64,000 nt of DNA from Flexivirga endophytica (GCF_014640635.1 NZ_BMHI01000004.1:1-64000); one strand, 5' to 3'; shown: positions 6,766-17,915, numbered from the stretch's first letter. The notes: generated by a model from the letters alone, not told the origin. Program-made: numbers and translations.

Positions 6766-8460
6766 GTGCTGCGTGAACTGCGGATCCAAGGTCTGGGTGT
6801 CATCGACGACGCCCTGCTCGGCCTGTCGCCCGGGCTGAACGTGGTCACCGGCGAGACCGGAGCGGGCAAGACCATGGTCGTGCAGGGACTCGGTCTGCTG
6901 CTGGGTGGCCGCAGCGACGCCGGTCTGGTGCGCGGCGGCGCCGACAAGGCATTCGTCGAAGGCATCGTCGAACTCCGCCGGGATCACCCTGCCGTCATAC
7001 GCGCGCGGGAGGCCGGTGCCGAGGTGGAGGACGAGCTGATCCTTGCTCGGACCGTGTCCGGGCAAGGGCGTTCACGGGCGCACATCGGCGGCCGCACCGC
7101 GCCGGTCGGGGTGCTGAGTGAGCTGGGCGAGTTGCTGGTCGCCGTTCATGGCCAGGCCGACCAGTGGCGGTTGCAACGGCCCGAGCAGCACCGGGTGATG
7201 CTGGACGACTTCGGCGGTAAGCCCATCGCGTCGGCGCTTGCGGCATACCGCAAGCTGCACCAGGACTGGCAGGACGCGCGCAGCGAGCTCGCGGAGCTGA
7301 CCGAGCGGGCGCGGGACCGTGCACAGCGGCTGGACCTGCTCACGTCGGCGTTGGCGGACATCGAACGCGTCGACCCCGTGTCCGGCGAGGACGTCGAGCT
7401 CGCGGCCGAGTCGGAGAAGCTGACCCACGCGGACGGTCTTCGCGAGGGTGCCGGTGTGGCGCACGATCTGTTGGCCGGCGACGACGACAACGACGACGCG
7501 CCGCACGTCATCGACCTGGTCGCCAGGGCTCGCCACGCGCTCGGCGGACTTGTCGCACACGACGCGGAGCTGGCCGGGCTGGACGGCCGGCTGCGGGAGC
7601 TGGGCGTGCTCGCCGCGGACATCGCCGGTGACCTCGCGTCCTACCTGGCCGATCTGGAGATCGACCCGGCGCGGATGGAGCGCGTTCAGCAGCGCAGGGC
7701 GGAGCTGACCGCGCTCCTGCGCAAGTATGGCGAGAGCATCGACGACGTGTTGGTCTGGGGCAAGGGTGCGGCGGCGGAAGCCGCGGAGCTCGCCGGGTCC
7801 GACGACCGCATCGAGGCGTTGCGGGTCCGGCTGGACGAACTCGAGCCGCAACTCGATGCGGCGGCAGAGAAGCTGAGCAAGGCCAGGAGGACGGCGGCCC
7901 GGAAGCTGCAGAAGGCCGTGACCGAGGAACTCGGACACCTGGCGATGGGCTCGGCGAAGCTGACTGTCGAGGTGTCCGGCGACCCCGCGCACCGCGGGGC
8001 GCACGGCATCGACGAGGTGGAGATCCTGCTCGCTGCCAACGCCGGCGCTGCACCGCGCAGTGTCGCCAAGGCGGCGTCCGGCGGTGAGCTGTCACGTGTC
8101 ATGCTCGCGCTGGAGGTGGTCACCGCGACCGGCTCGGTCCCGACTTTCGTCTTCGACGAGGTCGATGCCGGTGTCGGTGGAGCGGCCGCGCTCGACATCG
8201 GTGCGCGACTGGCGCAACTGGCCGAACACGCGCAGGTCATCGTGGTGACGCACCTGGCGCAGGTAGCGGCATACGCCGACCGCCAGCTGGTGGTGCACAA
8301 GTCGAGCGACGGACACGTCACCGCCAGCGGCGTGACGGCCGTTGACGGTGACGAGCGGCTGGCCGAACTGGCCCGCATGCTCGGCGGTGTCAGCGACTCC
8401 GCCGCTGCTCGCGAGCATGCGCAGGAGCTCCTCGACGGTGCGTCTCGGGCATCGGCATGA
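6766..8460 (+). CDS. recN: DNA repair ATPase RecN
   Basis: 564 aa SMC-like protein of double-strand break repair. Walker A GETGAGKTM is at about residues 30-38 and the Q-loop-like HGQADQWRL near 128. A long Glu/Ala/Arg-rich coiled-coil region covers about 150-400. The ABC signature ASGGELSRVMLALE is near 436 and Walker B TFVFDEVDAGVGG near 460. The GTG start has no ribosome binding site but has a -10 element at leaderless distance. No LexA box was seen upstream, unlike recN in some bacteria. Confidence 0.95.
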   Translation: MLRELRIQGLGVIDDALLGLSPGLNVVTGETGAGKTMVVQGLGLLLGGRSDAGLVRGGADKAFVEGIVELRRDHPAVIRAREAGAEVEDELILARTVSGQGRSRAHIGGRTAPVGVLSELGELLVAVHGQADQWRLQRPEQHRVMLDDFGGKPIASALAAYRKLHQDWQDARSELAELTERARDRAQRLDLLTSALADIERVDPVSGEDVELAAESEKLTHADGLREGAGVAHDLLAGDDDNDDAPHVIDLVARARHALGGLVAHDAELAGLDGRLRELGVLAADIAGDLASYLADLEIDPARMERVQQRRAELTALLRKYGESIDDVLVWGKGAAAEAAELAGSDDRIEALRVRLDELEPQLDAAAEKLSKARRTAARKLQKAVTEELGHLAMGSAKLTVEVSGDPAHRGAHGIDEVEILLAANAGAAPRSVAKAASGGELSRVMLALEVVTATGSVPTFVFDEVDAGVGGAAALDIGARLAQLAEHAQVIVVTHLAQVAAYADRQLVVHKSSDGHVTASGVTAVDGDERLAELARMLGGVSDSAAAREHAQELLDGASRASA

Positions 8461-8464
8461 TCAC

Positions 8465-8607
8465 TGGGCGTTCCCGGACACGCCCGGAGCGTTCGCTGGT
8501 TTCTGACACGAAACACCTTGTGAACGGCGGGATTCCAGCGTTGTATCGCATTTCATCCCTCGACTTGGACCGGCGTGGTCAGTGCCGTGCCGATCGTGGC
8601 CTAGACT
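8465..8607 (+). promoter_or_regulatory. recN-pyrG intergenic: weak hairpin and leaderless pyrG promoter
   Basis: A short GGGCGT/ACGCCC hairpin right after recN may terminate recN transcripts. TAGACT at 8602-8607 is a good actinobacterial -10, 8 nt before the pyrG GTG, which suggests a leaderless mRNA. TTGGAC at about 8566 is too far away to be its -35. Nothing else is recognised here, and no pyrimidine-sensing initiation tract of the Bacillus pyrG type was seen. Confidence 0.5.
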
Positions 8608-8615
8608 GAGAGCCC

Positions 8616-10301
8616 GTGGTGGAGCAGACGAAACATATCTTCGTAACCGGAGGCGTAGCCTCTTCTCTCGGCAAAGGCCTCACGGCCTCAAGCCTCGGAC
8701 ATTTGCTCCGTGCTCGCGGTCTGCGGGTGACGATGCAGAAGCTGGATCCCTATATCAATGTCGATCCGGGCACGATGAACCCCTTCCAGCACGGCGAAGT
8801 CTTCGTCACCGAGGACGGCGCCGAAACGGACCTGGACATCGGGCATTACGAGCGATTCCTGGACGTCAACCTGGCCGGCGACGCCAATGTGACGACCGGT
8901 AAGGTCTACAGCGAAGTCATCGCCAAGGAACGGCGCGGCGAATATCTCGGCGACACCGTGCAGGTGATCCCGCACATCACCAATGAGATCAAGGCGCAGA
9001 TGCGCGCTCAGGCCGCGCCCGACGTCGACATGATCATCACCGAAATCGGCGGTACGGTCGGCGACATCGAATCGCTGCCGTTCCTGGAGGCAGCCCGCCA
9101 GGTCCGCCAGGACGTGGGCCGCGACAACGTCTTCTTCCTGCACGTGTCGCTCGTGCCATACCTCGCCCCAAGCGGAGAGCTGAAGACCAAGCCGACCCAG
9201 CACTCCGTTGCTGCGCTGCGCCAGGTCGGCATACAGCCGGATGCTCTCGTGCTGCGGGCCGATCGCCACCTGCCGGACGGGATCAAGCACAAGATCGCGC
9301 GGATGTGCGACGTCGACCTCGAAGCTGTCGCCGCCTGTGTGGACGCACCGAGCATCTACGACATCCCGAAGGTGCTGCACACCGAGGGCATCGACGCCTA
9401 CGTCATACGCCGGCTCGGCCTGCCGTTCCGCGACGTCGACTGGCACGACTGGGATCGGCTGCTGGAGCGGGTGCACGAGCCCGAGCACCGCGTCGAGATC
9501 GCACTGGTCGGCAAATACATCGACCTGCCGGACGCCTACCTGTCGGTCACCGAGGCGATGCGCTCAGGCGGCTTCCACCACGACGCCAAAGTGAGCATCC
9601 GCTGGGTGCCCAGCGACGACTGCACCACACCAGCGGGCGCGGCAAAGGCACTCGGCGGGGTCGACGCGATCCTGGTGCCCGGCGGTTTCGGTGTCCGCGG
9701 CATCGAGGGCAAGCTCGGCGCACTGCGTTGGGCGCGCGAGCACCAGGTGCCGACCCTCGGGATCTGCCTCGGCCTGCAGTGCATGGTCATCGAATACGCA
9801 CGCAACGTCGCCGGCATCGAGGGTGCCTCGTCCAGCGAGTTCGACCCGGACACTCCCGACCCGGTCATCGCGACGATGGAGGAGCAGAAGGTCTACGTCG
9901 ACGGGCAGGGCGATCTCGGTGGCACCATGCGACTGGGTGCCTACCCGGCGCGGCTTACCGACGGCAGCGTCATAGCCGAGGCGTATGGCGCGACAAGCGT
10001 CTCCGAGCGGCACCGACACCGCTACGAGGTCAACAACGCCTATCGCGCACAGTTGGAAGCCGCCGGTCTGTCGTTCAGCGGGCTGTCCCCGGACGGTCAG
10101 CTGGTCGAGTTCGTCGAACTGCCGCGCGACGTGCATCCCTACTACGTCTCGACGCAGGCTCACCCCGAGTTCCTGTCCCGTCCCAACCGCGCACACCCGC
10201 TCTTCGCGGGACTGGTCGGAGCGGCGATCGACCAGCAGCGCGCCAGCAGGCTCGTCGAGGTGGAGAAGCCGAAGGCAGCCGATTCCACCGTGGCCCAGTA
10301 G
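8616..10301 (+). CDS. pyrG: CTP synthase
   Basis: 561 aa. The synthetase domain begins [20 protein letters not shown] (P-loop region) and carries [14 protein letters not shown]. The glutamine amidotransferase domain has the nucleophile in [10 protein letters not shown] (Cys near 386) and the catalytic HPE near 516. It makes CTP from UTP, ATP and glutamine. Two consecutive GTG codons (8616, 8619) could serve as start; the first is used here. A C-terminal tail of about 20 residues is Lys/Ala-rich. Confidence 0.97.
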   Translation: MVEQTKHIFVTGGVASSLGKGLTASSLGHLLRARGLRVTMQKLDPYINVDPGTMNPFQHGEVFVTEDGAETDLDIGHYERFLDVNLAGDANVTTGKVYSEVIAKERRGEYLGDTVQVIPHITNEIKAQMRAQAAPDVDMIITEIGGTVGDIESLPFLEAARQVRQDVGRDNVFFLHVSLVPYLAPSGELKTKPTQHSVAALRQVGIQPDALVLRADRHLPDGIKHKIARMCDVDLEAVAACVDAPSIYDIPKVLHTEGIDAYVIRRLGLPFRDVDWHDWDRLLERVHEPEHRVEIALVGKYIDLPDAYLSVTEAMRSGGFHHDAKVSIRWVPSDDCTTPAGAAKALGGVDAILVPGGFGVRGIEGKLGALRWAREHQVPTLGICLGLQCMVIEYARNVAGIEGASSSEFDPDTPDPVIATMEEQKVYVDGQGDLGGTMRLGAYPARLTDGSVIAEAYGATSVSERHRHRYEVNNAYRAQLEAAGLSFSGLSPDGQLVEFVELPRDVHPYYVSTQAHPEFLSRPNRAHPLFAGLVGAAIDQQRASRLVEVEKPKAADSTVAQ

Positions 10302-10357
10302 TGCAGTGCACCTGCTCGGTTTCTGAGTCACAGCAATAGCTTTCGCGAGAGGACACG

Positions 10358-11017
10358 ATGAACTCAGTGCACGGTCGCCTGACGACACCGCTCGCGGACC
10401 GGCTCGATCCACAACCGGTGACATCGTCGTCACTGGTCTATCGAGGGCGCATCTGGGACGTGGTGTCCGAGGACGTCCAGCTCGGTGACGACAACCACGT
10501 CACGCGCGACTTCGTGCGTCATACCGGCGCTGTGGCCGTGGTCCCGATGCGCGGCGCAGCCGGAGCGGAGGAGGTGTTGATGATCCAGCAGTACCGCCAC
10601 CCGGTCGGCACCTTCGACTGGGAGGTGCCTGCCGGCCTGCTCGACAAGCCCGGGGAGGACCCACGGGCCGCGGCTTCCCGTGAGCTGCGAGAGGAAGTCG
10701 ACCTCGACGCGAGCACCTGGCATGTGCTCGTCGACATATTCACCTCGCCCGGAGCGCTCTCGGAGAATCTCCGCGTGTTCCTCGCACGCGACGTGCATCC
10801 GGCCGTGGCCGACGGCTTCGTGCGCGAAGGTGAGGAGGCCGGTATGCCGACGGGCTGGGTGCCGCTGGACGACGCTGCCGACGCGGTCCTCGACGGCAGG
10901 GTGCACAACGGCGTGGCGGTGTCCGCCATACTCGCGGCAACCGTTGCGCGACAACGCGACTGGGAGACCCTGCGGCGGGCTGACGCACCGTGGCCGGAGC
11001 ACCCGGCATACCGATGA
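10358..11017 (+). CDS. NUDIX hydrolase, ADP-ribose pyrophosphatase-like
   Basis: 219 aa. The Nudix box runs GLLDKPGEDPRAAASREL-REEVDL (about residues 94-118). It matches G-x5-E-x7-REL-x-EE, but the usual Gly after the EE pair is Asp. EVPAGLL before the box and QQYRHPVG upstream are typical of ADP-ribose pyrophosphatases. The same gene follows pyrG in mycobacteria (Rv1700). GAGAGGA precedes the ATG. The end overlaps the aminotransferase start (ATGA), so the two are co-translated. Confidence 0.88.
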   Translation: MNSVHGRLTTPLADRLDPQPVTSSSLVYRGRIWDVVSEDVQLGDDNHVTRDFVRHTGAVAVVPMRGAAGAEEVLMIQQYRHPVGTFDWEVPAGLLDKPGEDPRAAASRELREEVDLDASTWHVLVDIFTSPGALSENLRVFLARDVHPAVADGFVREGEEAGMPTGWVPLDDAADAVLDGRVHNGVAVSAILAATVARQRDWETLRRADAPWPEHPAYR

Positions 11018-12171
11018 GCGAACGACCGTCGCAGCGGAGTGCTGTCGAACCCTTCCATGTGATGGAGGTCCTGCGCGCTGCCGCTGCACGTCAGCGCAGC
11101 CACGGCGACATGATCCTGTTGTGTGTCGGCCAGCCCTCGACACCCGCACCACGGGCCGCCCTCGACGCCGTTCATGCGGTGCTGGAGACCGACAGCCTCG
11201 GTTACACCGAAGGTGACGGGATCCCGCAGTTGCGCGAGACGATCGCGGCGCACTATCGCACCGCCTACGACGTGCCCGTGACTCCGGAGGAGGTGCTGGT
11301 CAGCACCGGATCGTCCGGTGGCTTCAGCACGGTGTTGATGGCGGCGTTCGATGCCGGAAGCCGTGTCGCGATGGCCCGGCCCGGGTATCCGGCATACCGG
11401 AACACGTTGCAGGCATTGGGTATCCAACCGGTCGAGATCGACTGTGGGCCGAACACCCGCTTCCAGCTCACCGTCGATCACCTTGCGGGCGCGCACGCCG
11501 TCGCGCCACTGGACGGGGTGATCGTGGCGAGCCCGGCCAACCCGACCGGCACGATCATCGAGCCCGGCGAACTCGAGGCCATCGCGCAGTGGTGCGACGC
11601 GCACGACGTGCTGCTGATCTCCGACGAGATCTACCACGGGATCTCTTACGGCGCGCCAGCTCAGACCGCGCGTCGTTTCAGCCGGGACGCAGTGGTGTTG
11701 GGTTCGATGAGCAAGTTCTGGTCGATGACCGGTTGGCGCGTGGGCTGGAACCTGCTGCCTGAGGCGTTGCGCCGGCCGGTCGACGTGCTGCAGACAAACC
11801 TCGCGATCTGTGCACCAGCAGTCTCGCAACACGCTGCGGTTGCTGCGTTTTCGCCGGAGGCGACGGCAGAGCTGCAACGGCACGTCGAGCGGTATGCCAT
11901 GAACCGCGACCTGCTGCTGCGACGTCTGCCGGAGTTGGGCATCCAGTCCTTCGCGCCGCCGGACGGCGCGTTCTACGCCTATTGCGACGTCTCACATCTG
12001 ACCGACGACACCACGCAATGGTGGGCGGAAGTGCTCGACAGGACAGGAGTCGCGATTGCTCCCGGCATCGATTTCGACCCGGTCAACGGACACCGCTTCG
12101 TCCGGTTGAGCTTCTGCGGCGCCACCGATGCGCTCGACGAAGCGCTCGACCGTCTCGTCGCCGTCATCTGA
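11014..12171 (+). CDS. PLP-dependent aminotransferase, class I/II
   Basis: 385 aa fold-type I aminotransferase. SPANPTGTIIEP binds substrate/PLP, ISDEIYHGISYG holds the PLP-pyridine Asp, and SMSKFWSMTGWRVGW carries the Schiff-base Lys (near 234). The ATG overlaps the NUDIX stop. The substrate cannot be read from the sequence; relatives include aspartate and branched-chain or valine-pyruvate type enzymes. In mycobacteria xerD, not this gene, follows the NUDIX gene. Confidence 0.85.
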   Translation: MSERPSQRSAVEPFHVMEVLRAAAARQRSHGDMILLCVGQPSTPAPRAALDAVHAVLETDSLGYTEGDGIPQLRETIAAHYRTAYDVPVTPEEVLVSTGSSGGFSTVLMAAFDAGSRVAMARPGYPAYRNTLQALGIQPVEIDCGPNTRFQLTVDHLAGAHAVAPLDGVIVASPANPTGTIIEPGELEAIAQWCDAHDVLLISDEIYHGISYGAPAQTARRFSRDAVVLGSMSKFWSMTGWRVGWNLLPEALRRPVDVLQTNLAICAPAVSQHAAVAAFSPEATAELQRHVERYAMNRDLLLRRLPELGIQSFAPPDGAFYAYCDVSHLTDDTTQWWAEVLDRTGVAIAPGIDFDPVNGHRFVRLSFCGATDALDEALDRLVAVI

Positions 12172-12237
12172 GGGGCAGACACCGCCGAGGGCTCACGCGG
12201 AAACCCGCAGCGTGCCACCGCTGGACGGACGCTCCTT

Positions 12238-12333
12238 CGCCGAGAGGACGGCGAACGACCGAGGGGATAGGCGTTTCCGGCCGAAAATGGCCGAATTGCC
12301 TATCCCCTCGGTGCTTGGCCTATCCTCTCGGCG
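12238..12333. repeat. Four-arm palindromic element, family B, copy 1
   Basis: Lies between convergent genes. Four related arms occur in the order forward, forward, reverse, reverse: CGCCGAGAGGA (12238), ACCGAGGGGATAGGC (12258), GCCTATCCCCTCGGT (12298) and TCCTCTCGGCG (12323). The inner pair is a perfect 15-mer and the outer pair a perfect 11-mer, and a small CGGCC/GGCCG hairpin sits at the centre. It probably acts as a bidirectional terminator between the aminotransferase and patatin genes. Confidence 0.8.
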
Positions 12334-12356
12334 AGAATGGTGGGGTGGCAGTCGGC

Positions 12357-14710
<2,354 letters not shown>

Positions 14711-15082
14711 ATGAGCACCGACGATCTCTGCCCGTGCGGCTCCGGCAAGGCGTATGACGACTGCTGCGGCCCGCTGCTCGCCACTGAGGAGCTCGCGTCG
14801 ACCGCGGAGCAGCTGATGCGGTCGCGCTACACCGCGTACTTCTACGGAAATCGGGAACACCTCTGGCGCACCTGGCACCCGCGGACACGTCCGGCGGAGG
14901 TCACCGTCGATCCATCAACGACGTGGACAGCGCTGCGGATACTGGATGTTCGCGACGGTGGGCCCGATGACGACACCGGCGTGGTGGAGTTCGTTGCGTC
15001 ATACGATGGGGGAGAGCTGCGTGAGCGAAGCCGCTTCGCGAAGCGGGGCGGGCGCTGGTTCTACCTCGACGAGGAGTCCTGA
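14711..15082 (+). CDS. SEC-C motif protein, YchJ/UPF0225 family
   Basis: 123 aa. The N-terminus is a SEC-C zinc-binding motif, CPCGSGKAYDDCCG (residues 7-20). The NTF2-like YchJ domain follows (SRYTAYFYGNREHLWRTWHP ... RGGRWFYLDEE). The ATG has a -10 element at leaderless distance; an upstream in-frame extension runs into argG antisense and is rejected. The stop overlaps the next ATG (TGATG). The biochemical role of the family is not established. Confidence 0.88.
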   Translation: MSTDDLCPCGSGKAYDDCCGPLLATEELASTAEQLMRSRYTAYFYGNREHLWRTWHPRTRPAEVTVDPSTTWTALRILDVRDGGPDDDTGVVEFVASYDGGELRERSRFAKRGGRWFYLDEES

Positions 15083-15675
15083 TGACCGACGCGTTCGGCA
15101 TACCCAAACGGTCGGGCGAGAGCGGCGCCGGCGATACCGGGAATCCCGTGCACGCTGCCTTGCCGGATCAGAGCAGCGCGATGCGCGAGGCCGCGAGGAA
15201 TTTGCTGGACAAGGCCGTCCTCGCGCTCGAGGGCGGGGCGACCGAGAAGGCGTTGGGCTACCTCCGCAAAGCGGAGCGCCTGCCGTATGACGACCACGAC
15301 GCTGCGTCGCCGTTGTCCCTGGCTGCGCACATGTATGCATTGCGGTCGGTGCTCGACGCATACGAGATCGACCGCAGGGTGTGGCTTGACGCCGCTGACG
15401 TCCTCCTCGACCCGATGCGGACGTGGAATCCCTTGGCAATGGGCGACTTTCGTCATGTGTTGACCGTCGTCCAGCACGACTACGGGACCACAGCCACCGA
15501 GGATCGGAAGTTGCGAGCGCTGATCGCGGGGCAGAAGGTGGGGACCATCCGCGAGATGCAAATACTCGCCGGCGAGGAGTTGTGCGCTGTGGTCGTCGAC
15601 CTGCTCGAGATCGTCATCGAATACAGCCATGAGGCCGACGCTCTCATCGACGAGCGCACGCCTGACGACTACTGA
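15082..15675 (+). CDS. Hypothetical helical protein
   Basis: 197 aa, not recognised. It is coupled to the SEC-C gene by a TGATG overlap. After a 30-residue polar N-terminus it is largely alpha-helical (REAARNLLDKAVLALEGGAT ... KALGYLRKAERLPYD), which suggests one TPR-like hairpin, and it ends in an acidic helix. No signal peptide or membrane segment is present. Its 3' end overlaps the convergent kinase-like gene by 7 bp. Confidence 0.7.
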   Translation: MTDAFGIPKRSGESGAGDTGNPVHAALPDQSSAMREAARNLLDKAVLALEGGATEKALGYLRKAERLPYDDHDAASPLSLAAHMYALRSVLDAYEIDRRVWLDAADVLLDPMRTWNPLAMGDFRHVLTVVQHDYGTTATEDRKLRALIAGQKVGTIREMQILAGEELCAVVVDLLEIVIEYSHEADALIDERTPDDY

Positions 15676-16373
15676 CCCGGACGGTCCGCCAGATAGCGCA
15701 CCAGCCCGGCGGCGTTGTCCAACTGTGCCGCTTCGGCCGCCGGCATGAAATCGACTCGGTCACGACGGAACTCGACTGCTTCCGGTAGATGGGTCAACGG
15801 TTCGGCGGAGCCCAGGAATGCGTCGAGCAGGTCGGTCGCGTCGAGCGCGTCGTCCTCGGTGCGGTAGGCCAGCGCATAACAGGCCAGGATCACCGAGGTG
15901 ACGGCGACGTCCAGCCCGGGCGGACCCCAGCAGGCGTTCTCCCAATCGATCAGCTGCGGCCCGGCCGGCGCCATCAGCACGTTGTTCGGATGCAGGTCGA
16001 GGTGCAGCAGCCGATCCCCGTCCGCGTGGCTGGGCAACTCCTTCTCCCCGTCCGGTCTCCGCACGGCGTGCGTCACCCTGTGCAGGTCTGCCAGCAGCCG
16101 CATGGCGGTGTCCATCGACAGCCGTCGGGCCGTCATCTCGGCGAGCATGGTGGGCGCGTCGACCCGTTCCAGGATCAGATCCGGCCCGTGCGAGGCGAGG
16201 ACGCGAGGAGTGGGCACACCCGCCGACCACGCGATGTCGGTCGCGGTCACGAGCCGGCCGACCGGGCGTCGTTCGTCCCGATAGCGACGCAGCACCCGCC
16301 GATCGTCGAGTTCGTAGACCAGGGCCGTCGCGCCGGTCGCGAGCAACGCTCCCGGGTGGTCGCAGGTGGTCAT
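15669..16373 (-). CDS. Aminoglycoside phosphotransferase-like kinase
   Basis: 234 aa, short for the APH fold but with the core motifs: the Brenner motif HLDLHPNN (124-131, catalytic Asp) and IDWEN (142-146, metal-binding Asp). The N-lobe is reduced (LATGATALVYELDDRRVLRRY). Such proteins phosphorylate small molecules or choline-like compounds, and resistance cannot be inferred. The ATG has TAGGCT 6 nt upstream (leaderless), and that element overlaps the stop codon of the neighbouring GNAT gene. Confidence 0.82.
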   Translation of the reverse strand: MTTCDHPGALLATGATALVYELDDRRVLRRYRDERRPVGRLVTATDIAWSAGVPTPRVLASHGPDLILERVDAPTMLAEMTARRLSMDTAMRLLADLHRVTHAVRRPDGEKELPSHADGDRLLHLDLHPNNVLMAPAGPQLIDWENACWGPPGLDVAVTSVILACYALAYRTEDDALDATDLLDAFLGSAEPLTHLPEAVEFRRDRVDFMPAAEAAQLDNAAGLVRYLADRPGQ

Positions 16374-16379
16374 GTGGTC

Positions 16380-16385
16380 AGCCTA
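16380..16385 (-). promoter_or_regulatory. -10 element overlapping GNAT stop codon
   Basis: On the minus strand TAGGCT is followed by 6 nt and the ATG of the kinase-like gene. Its first three bases are the TAG stop codon of the upstream GNAT gene, so translation stop and promoter share bases. Confidence 0.5.
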
Positions 16386-17195
16386 GGGCTGCATCCCGTC
16401 GCCGTATGGCGAGTCCACCGGCACCCGCAGCATGAACTCCTCGCCATACGAGCGAAATCCGGCACGCCTCAGCGTGGGTGCGGAGGTCTCCAGTCGGCCG
16501 GACACCAGTGCGACTCGGCAGCCCCGCTCGATGGCTGCGCGCAGACGGGACTCCAGGACTGCTCGGTATGCCCCGCGGCCACGGGCCCAGACGGCGCTCG
16601 ATCCGCCCCACAGCTTCGCGACTGTGCCGTTGACGGGAAAGCTGACGCCGCCGGTTGCTGCGGGGCGTCCGTCGAGATACGCCACGTATGACGTGCCCGA
16701 GCCACTGTCGACGGTATGCCGCTGCCCTTCGACGTCCTCGTCTCGTACGGGGCGGACAGGAGTGTCGAACGCTTCGGCCGCGACGGCTGCGGAGTCCTCA
16801 CAGGTGCCCCTGTCCAGGGGGACGATCGTGGTGACAGCAGCGGGTACGTCGAGGTCTGGGCGTCCTACGGTCAGGTCGAGGGCGAGGATCGCCATACGTT
16901 CGAGTTCGACGCCGCCGCGGTCTCGCAGCAGGTCCGCGAGGTCCGCGGGACGGGTGCGGTCGGTGAGGCCATTCCAGTAGAGCGCGTGGCGGCCCCACTC
17001 GACGGCTTGGCGTTCGGCCGCGGCAATGACGTCCGGCGCCGACAGGTCCGAGTTCACTGCGTAAACGCCGGTGTCGTAATGGAATCCGTTGTCATAACGC
17101 ACCATCTCGAAGCCGTCGAGCTGGACGTGCTCGCTCTCGGGCGGGATCCAGAACGTGTGCGCGGAGAGGCGCAGAATCTCGTCGACATCCATCAC
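16383..17195 (-). CDS. GNAT-family acetyltransferase linked to vapBC
   Basis: 270 aa. The C-terminal half is a GNAT domain: TSYVAYLDGRPAATGGVSF, then the acetyl-CoA loop region WARGRGAYRAVLESRLRAAIERG, then a strand and TLRRAGFRSYGEEFML. The N-terminal 130 residues are less typical and may be a degenerate second GNAT lobe. The ATG overlaps the vapC stop (ATGA), so it is translated with the toxin gene. The substrate is unknown. It may be an accidental passenger or a third component of the module. Confidence 0.8.
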   Translation of the reverse strand: MMDVDEILRLSAHTFWIPPESEHVQLDGFEMVRYDNGFHYDTGVYAVNSDLSAPDVIAAAERQAVEWGRHALYWNGLTDRTRPADLADLLRDRGGVELERMAILALDLTVGRPDLDVPAAVTTIVPLDRGTCEDSAAVAAEAFDTPVRPVRDEDVEGQRHTVDSGSGTSYVAYLDGRPAATGGVSFPVNGTVAKLWGGSSAVWARGRGAYRAVLESRLRAAIERGCRVALVSGRLETSAPTLRRAGFRSYGEEFMLRVPVDSPYGDGMQP

Positions 17196-17572
17196 GACAG
17201 CGCGGGACGGATGTCGGTGTGCGTGAAGTCATCGCCCTTGAAGAGCAGCGGCTCGTCATACGCCTTGGCGAGTGCATAGCTGAAGCAGTCGCCGAAGTTG
17301 AGCTTCGCCGCTGAGCCGCTTCCTCGGCCAAACGTCTGGTGCGCCATCCGAGCGAGCCGGAGGTGGGCGCGGTCGAAGGGAATAATCTCTGTGCCGGCTG
17401 ATCCCAGAAGCTCGGTCAGCTCGTCCTCGCGGTCGTGGTGCAGGACCAGCGATGTCTCCAAGAGGGTGGCTGTGCAGATCCGCGAGTGCTGACGCTGTAG
17501 GGCCAACGCCATCGAGGTGGCCTCCGGCTCGTCCCACAGAATTGCCACGAGTGCTGAGGTGTCAACGATCAT
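17192..17572 (-). CDS. vapC: VapC-type PIN-domain toxin (ribonuclease)
   Basis: 126 aa. The PIN fold begins MIVDTSALVAIL. The four acidic metal-binding residues are present: Asp4, Glu39 (LLETSL), Asp95 (NFGDCFSYALA) and Asp114/115 (FKGDDF). VapC toxins cleave tRNA or rRNA until neutralised by VapB. It overlaps vapB by 4 nt upstream and the GNAT gene by 4 nt downstream. All catalytic residues are intact, so it should be active. Confidence 0.92.
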   Translation of the reverse strand: MIVDTSALVAILWDEPEATSMALALQRQHSRICTATLLETSLVLHHDREDELTELLGSAGTEIIPFDRAHLRLARMAHQTFGRGSGSAAKLNFGDCFSYALAKAYDEPLLFKGDDFTHTDIRPALS

Positions 17573-17826
17573 CGAGGCAAGCCGTCTTCGTCGTACATCT
17601 CGTCGTCCGTGAGCGGTGGCCGGCCGCCCTTGGCCGCGGACCGCCGGCCGATCGCCAGGATGCGCTCGGCCACGTCGTCTCTGCTTCGTGCGATGGCGGC
17701 GTCGTCCTCGGCGAGCGCCTTGGCCAGGGCATCACGGACCGCCCCGGTGGCCGTCGTATGGCGACGCGCCGCCAGCTCGTGCGCCATCCGATGCACCTCG
17801 GGATCCTTGATGTTCAGCGTCGGCAT
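17569..17826 (-). CDS. vapB: VapB-type antitoxin
   Basis: 85 aa from the ATG at 17826; an in-frame TTG two codons upstream is not needed. MPTLNIKDPEVHRMAHELAARRHTTATGAVRDALAKAL is a ribbon-helix-helix DNA-binding domain of the PSK/Rv0623-like type. The charged C-terminal part wraps the toxin. It is read from a promoter with a perfect inverted repeat between -35 and -10, the usual autoregulatory arrangement. Confidence 0.9.
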   Translation of the reverse strand: MPTLNIKDPEVHRMAHELAARRHTTATGAVRDALAKALAEDDAAIARSRDDVAERILAIGRRSAAKGGRPPLTDDEMYDEDGLPR

Positions 17827-17861
17827 GTTCAAATTCTACCGTAGGTAGAAATTGCGGTCCA
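17827..17861 (-). promoter_or_regulatory. vapBC promoter and autoregulatory operator
   Basis: On the minus strand a TGGACC -35 (17856-17861), a 17-bp spacer and a TAGAAT -10 (17833-17838) are followed by 6 nt and the vapB ATG, so the transcript is leaderless. The inverted repeat TTCTACC-GTA-GGTAGAA (17834-17850) fills the spacer and overlaps the -10. It is the likely VapB/VapBC operator. Confidence 0.75.
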
Positions 17862-17915
17862 GGGATGGTGACGCCCATCGGGGAAATGCATTTCAGAGGA
17901 CAGTACCCGGCGTCG

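Noticed and set aside
9305-10339. 344-residue frame within pyrG
   Set aside because: Arg-rich out-of-frame reading of pyrG with no ribosome binding site or recognisable domain.
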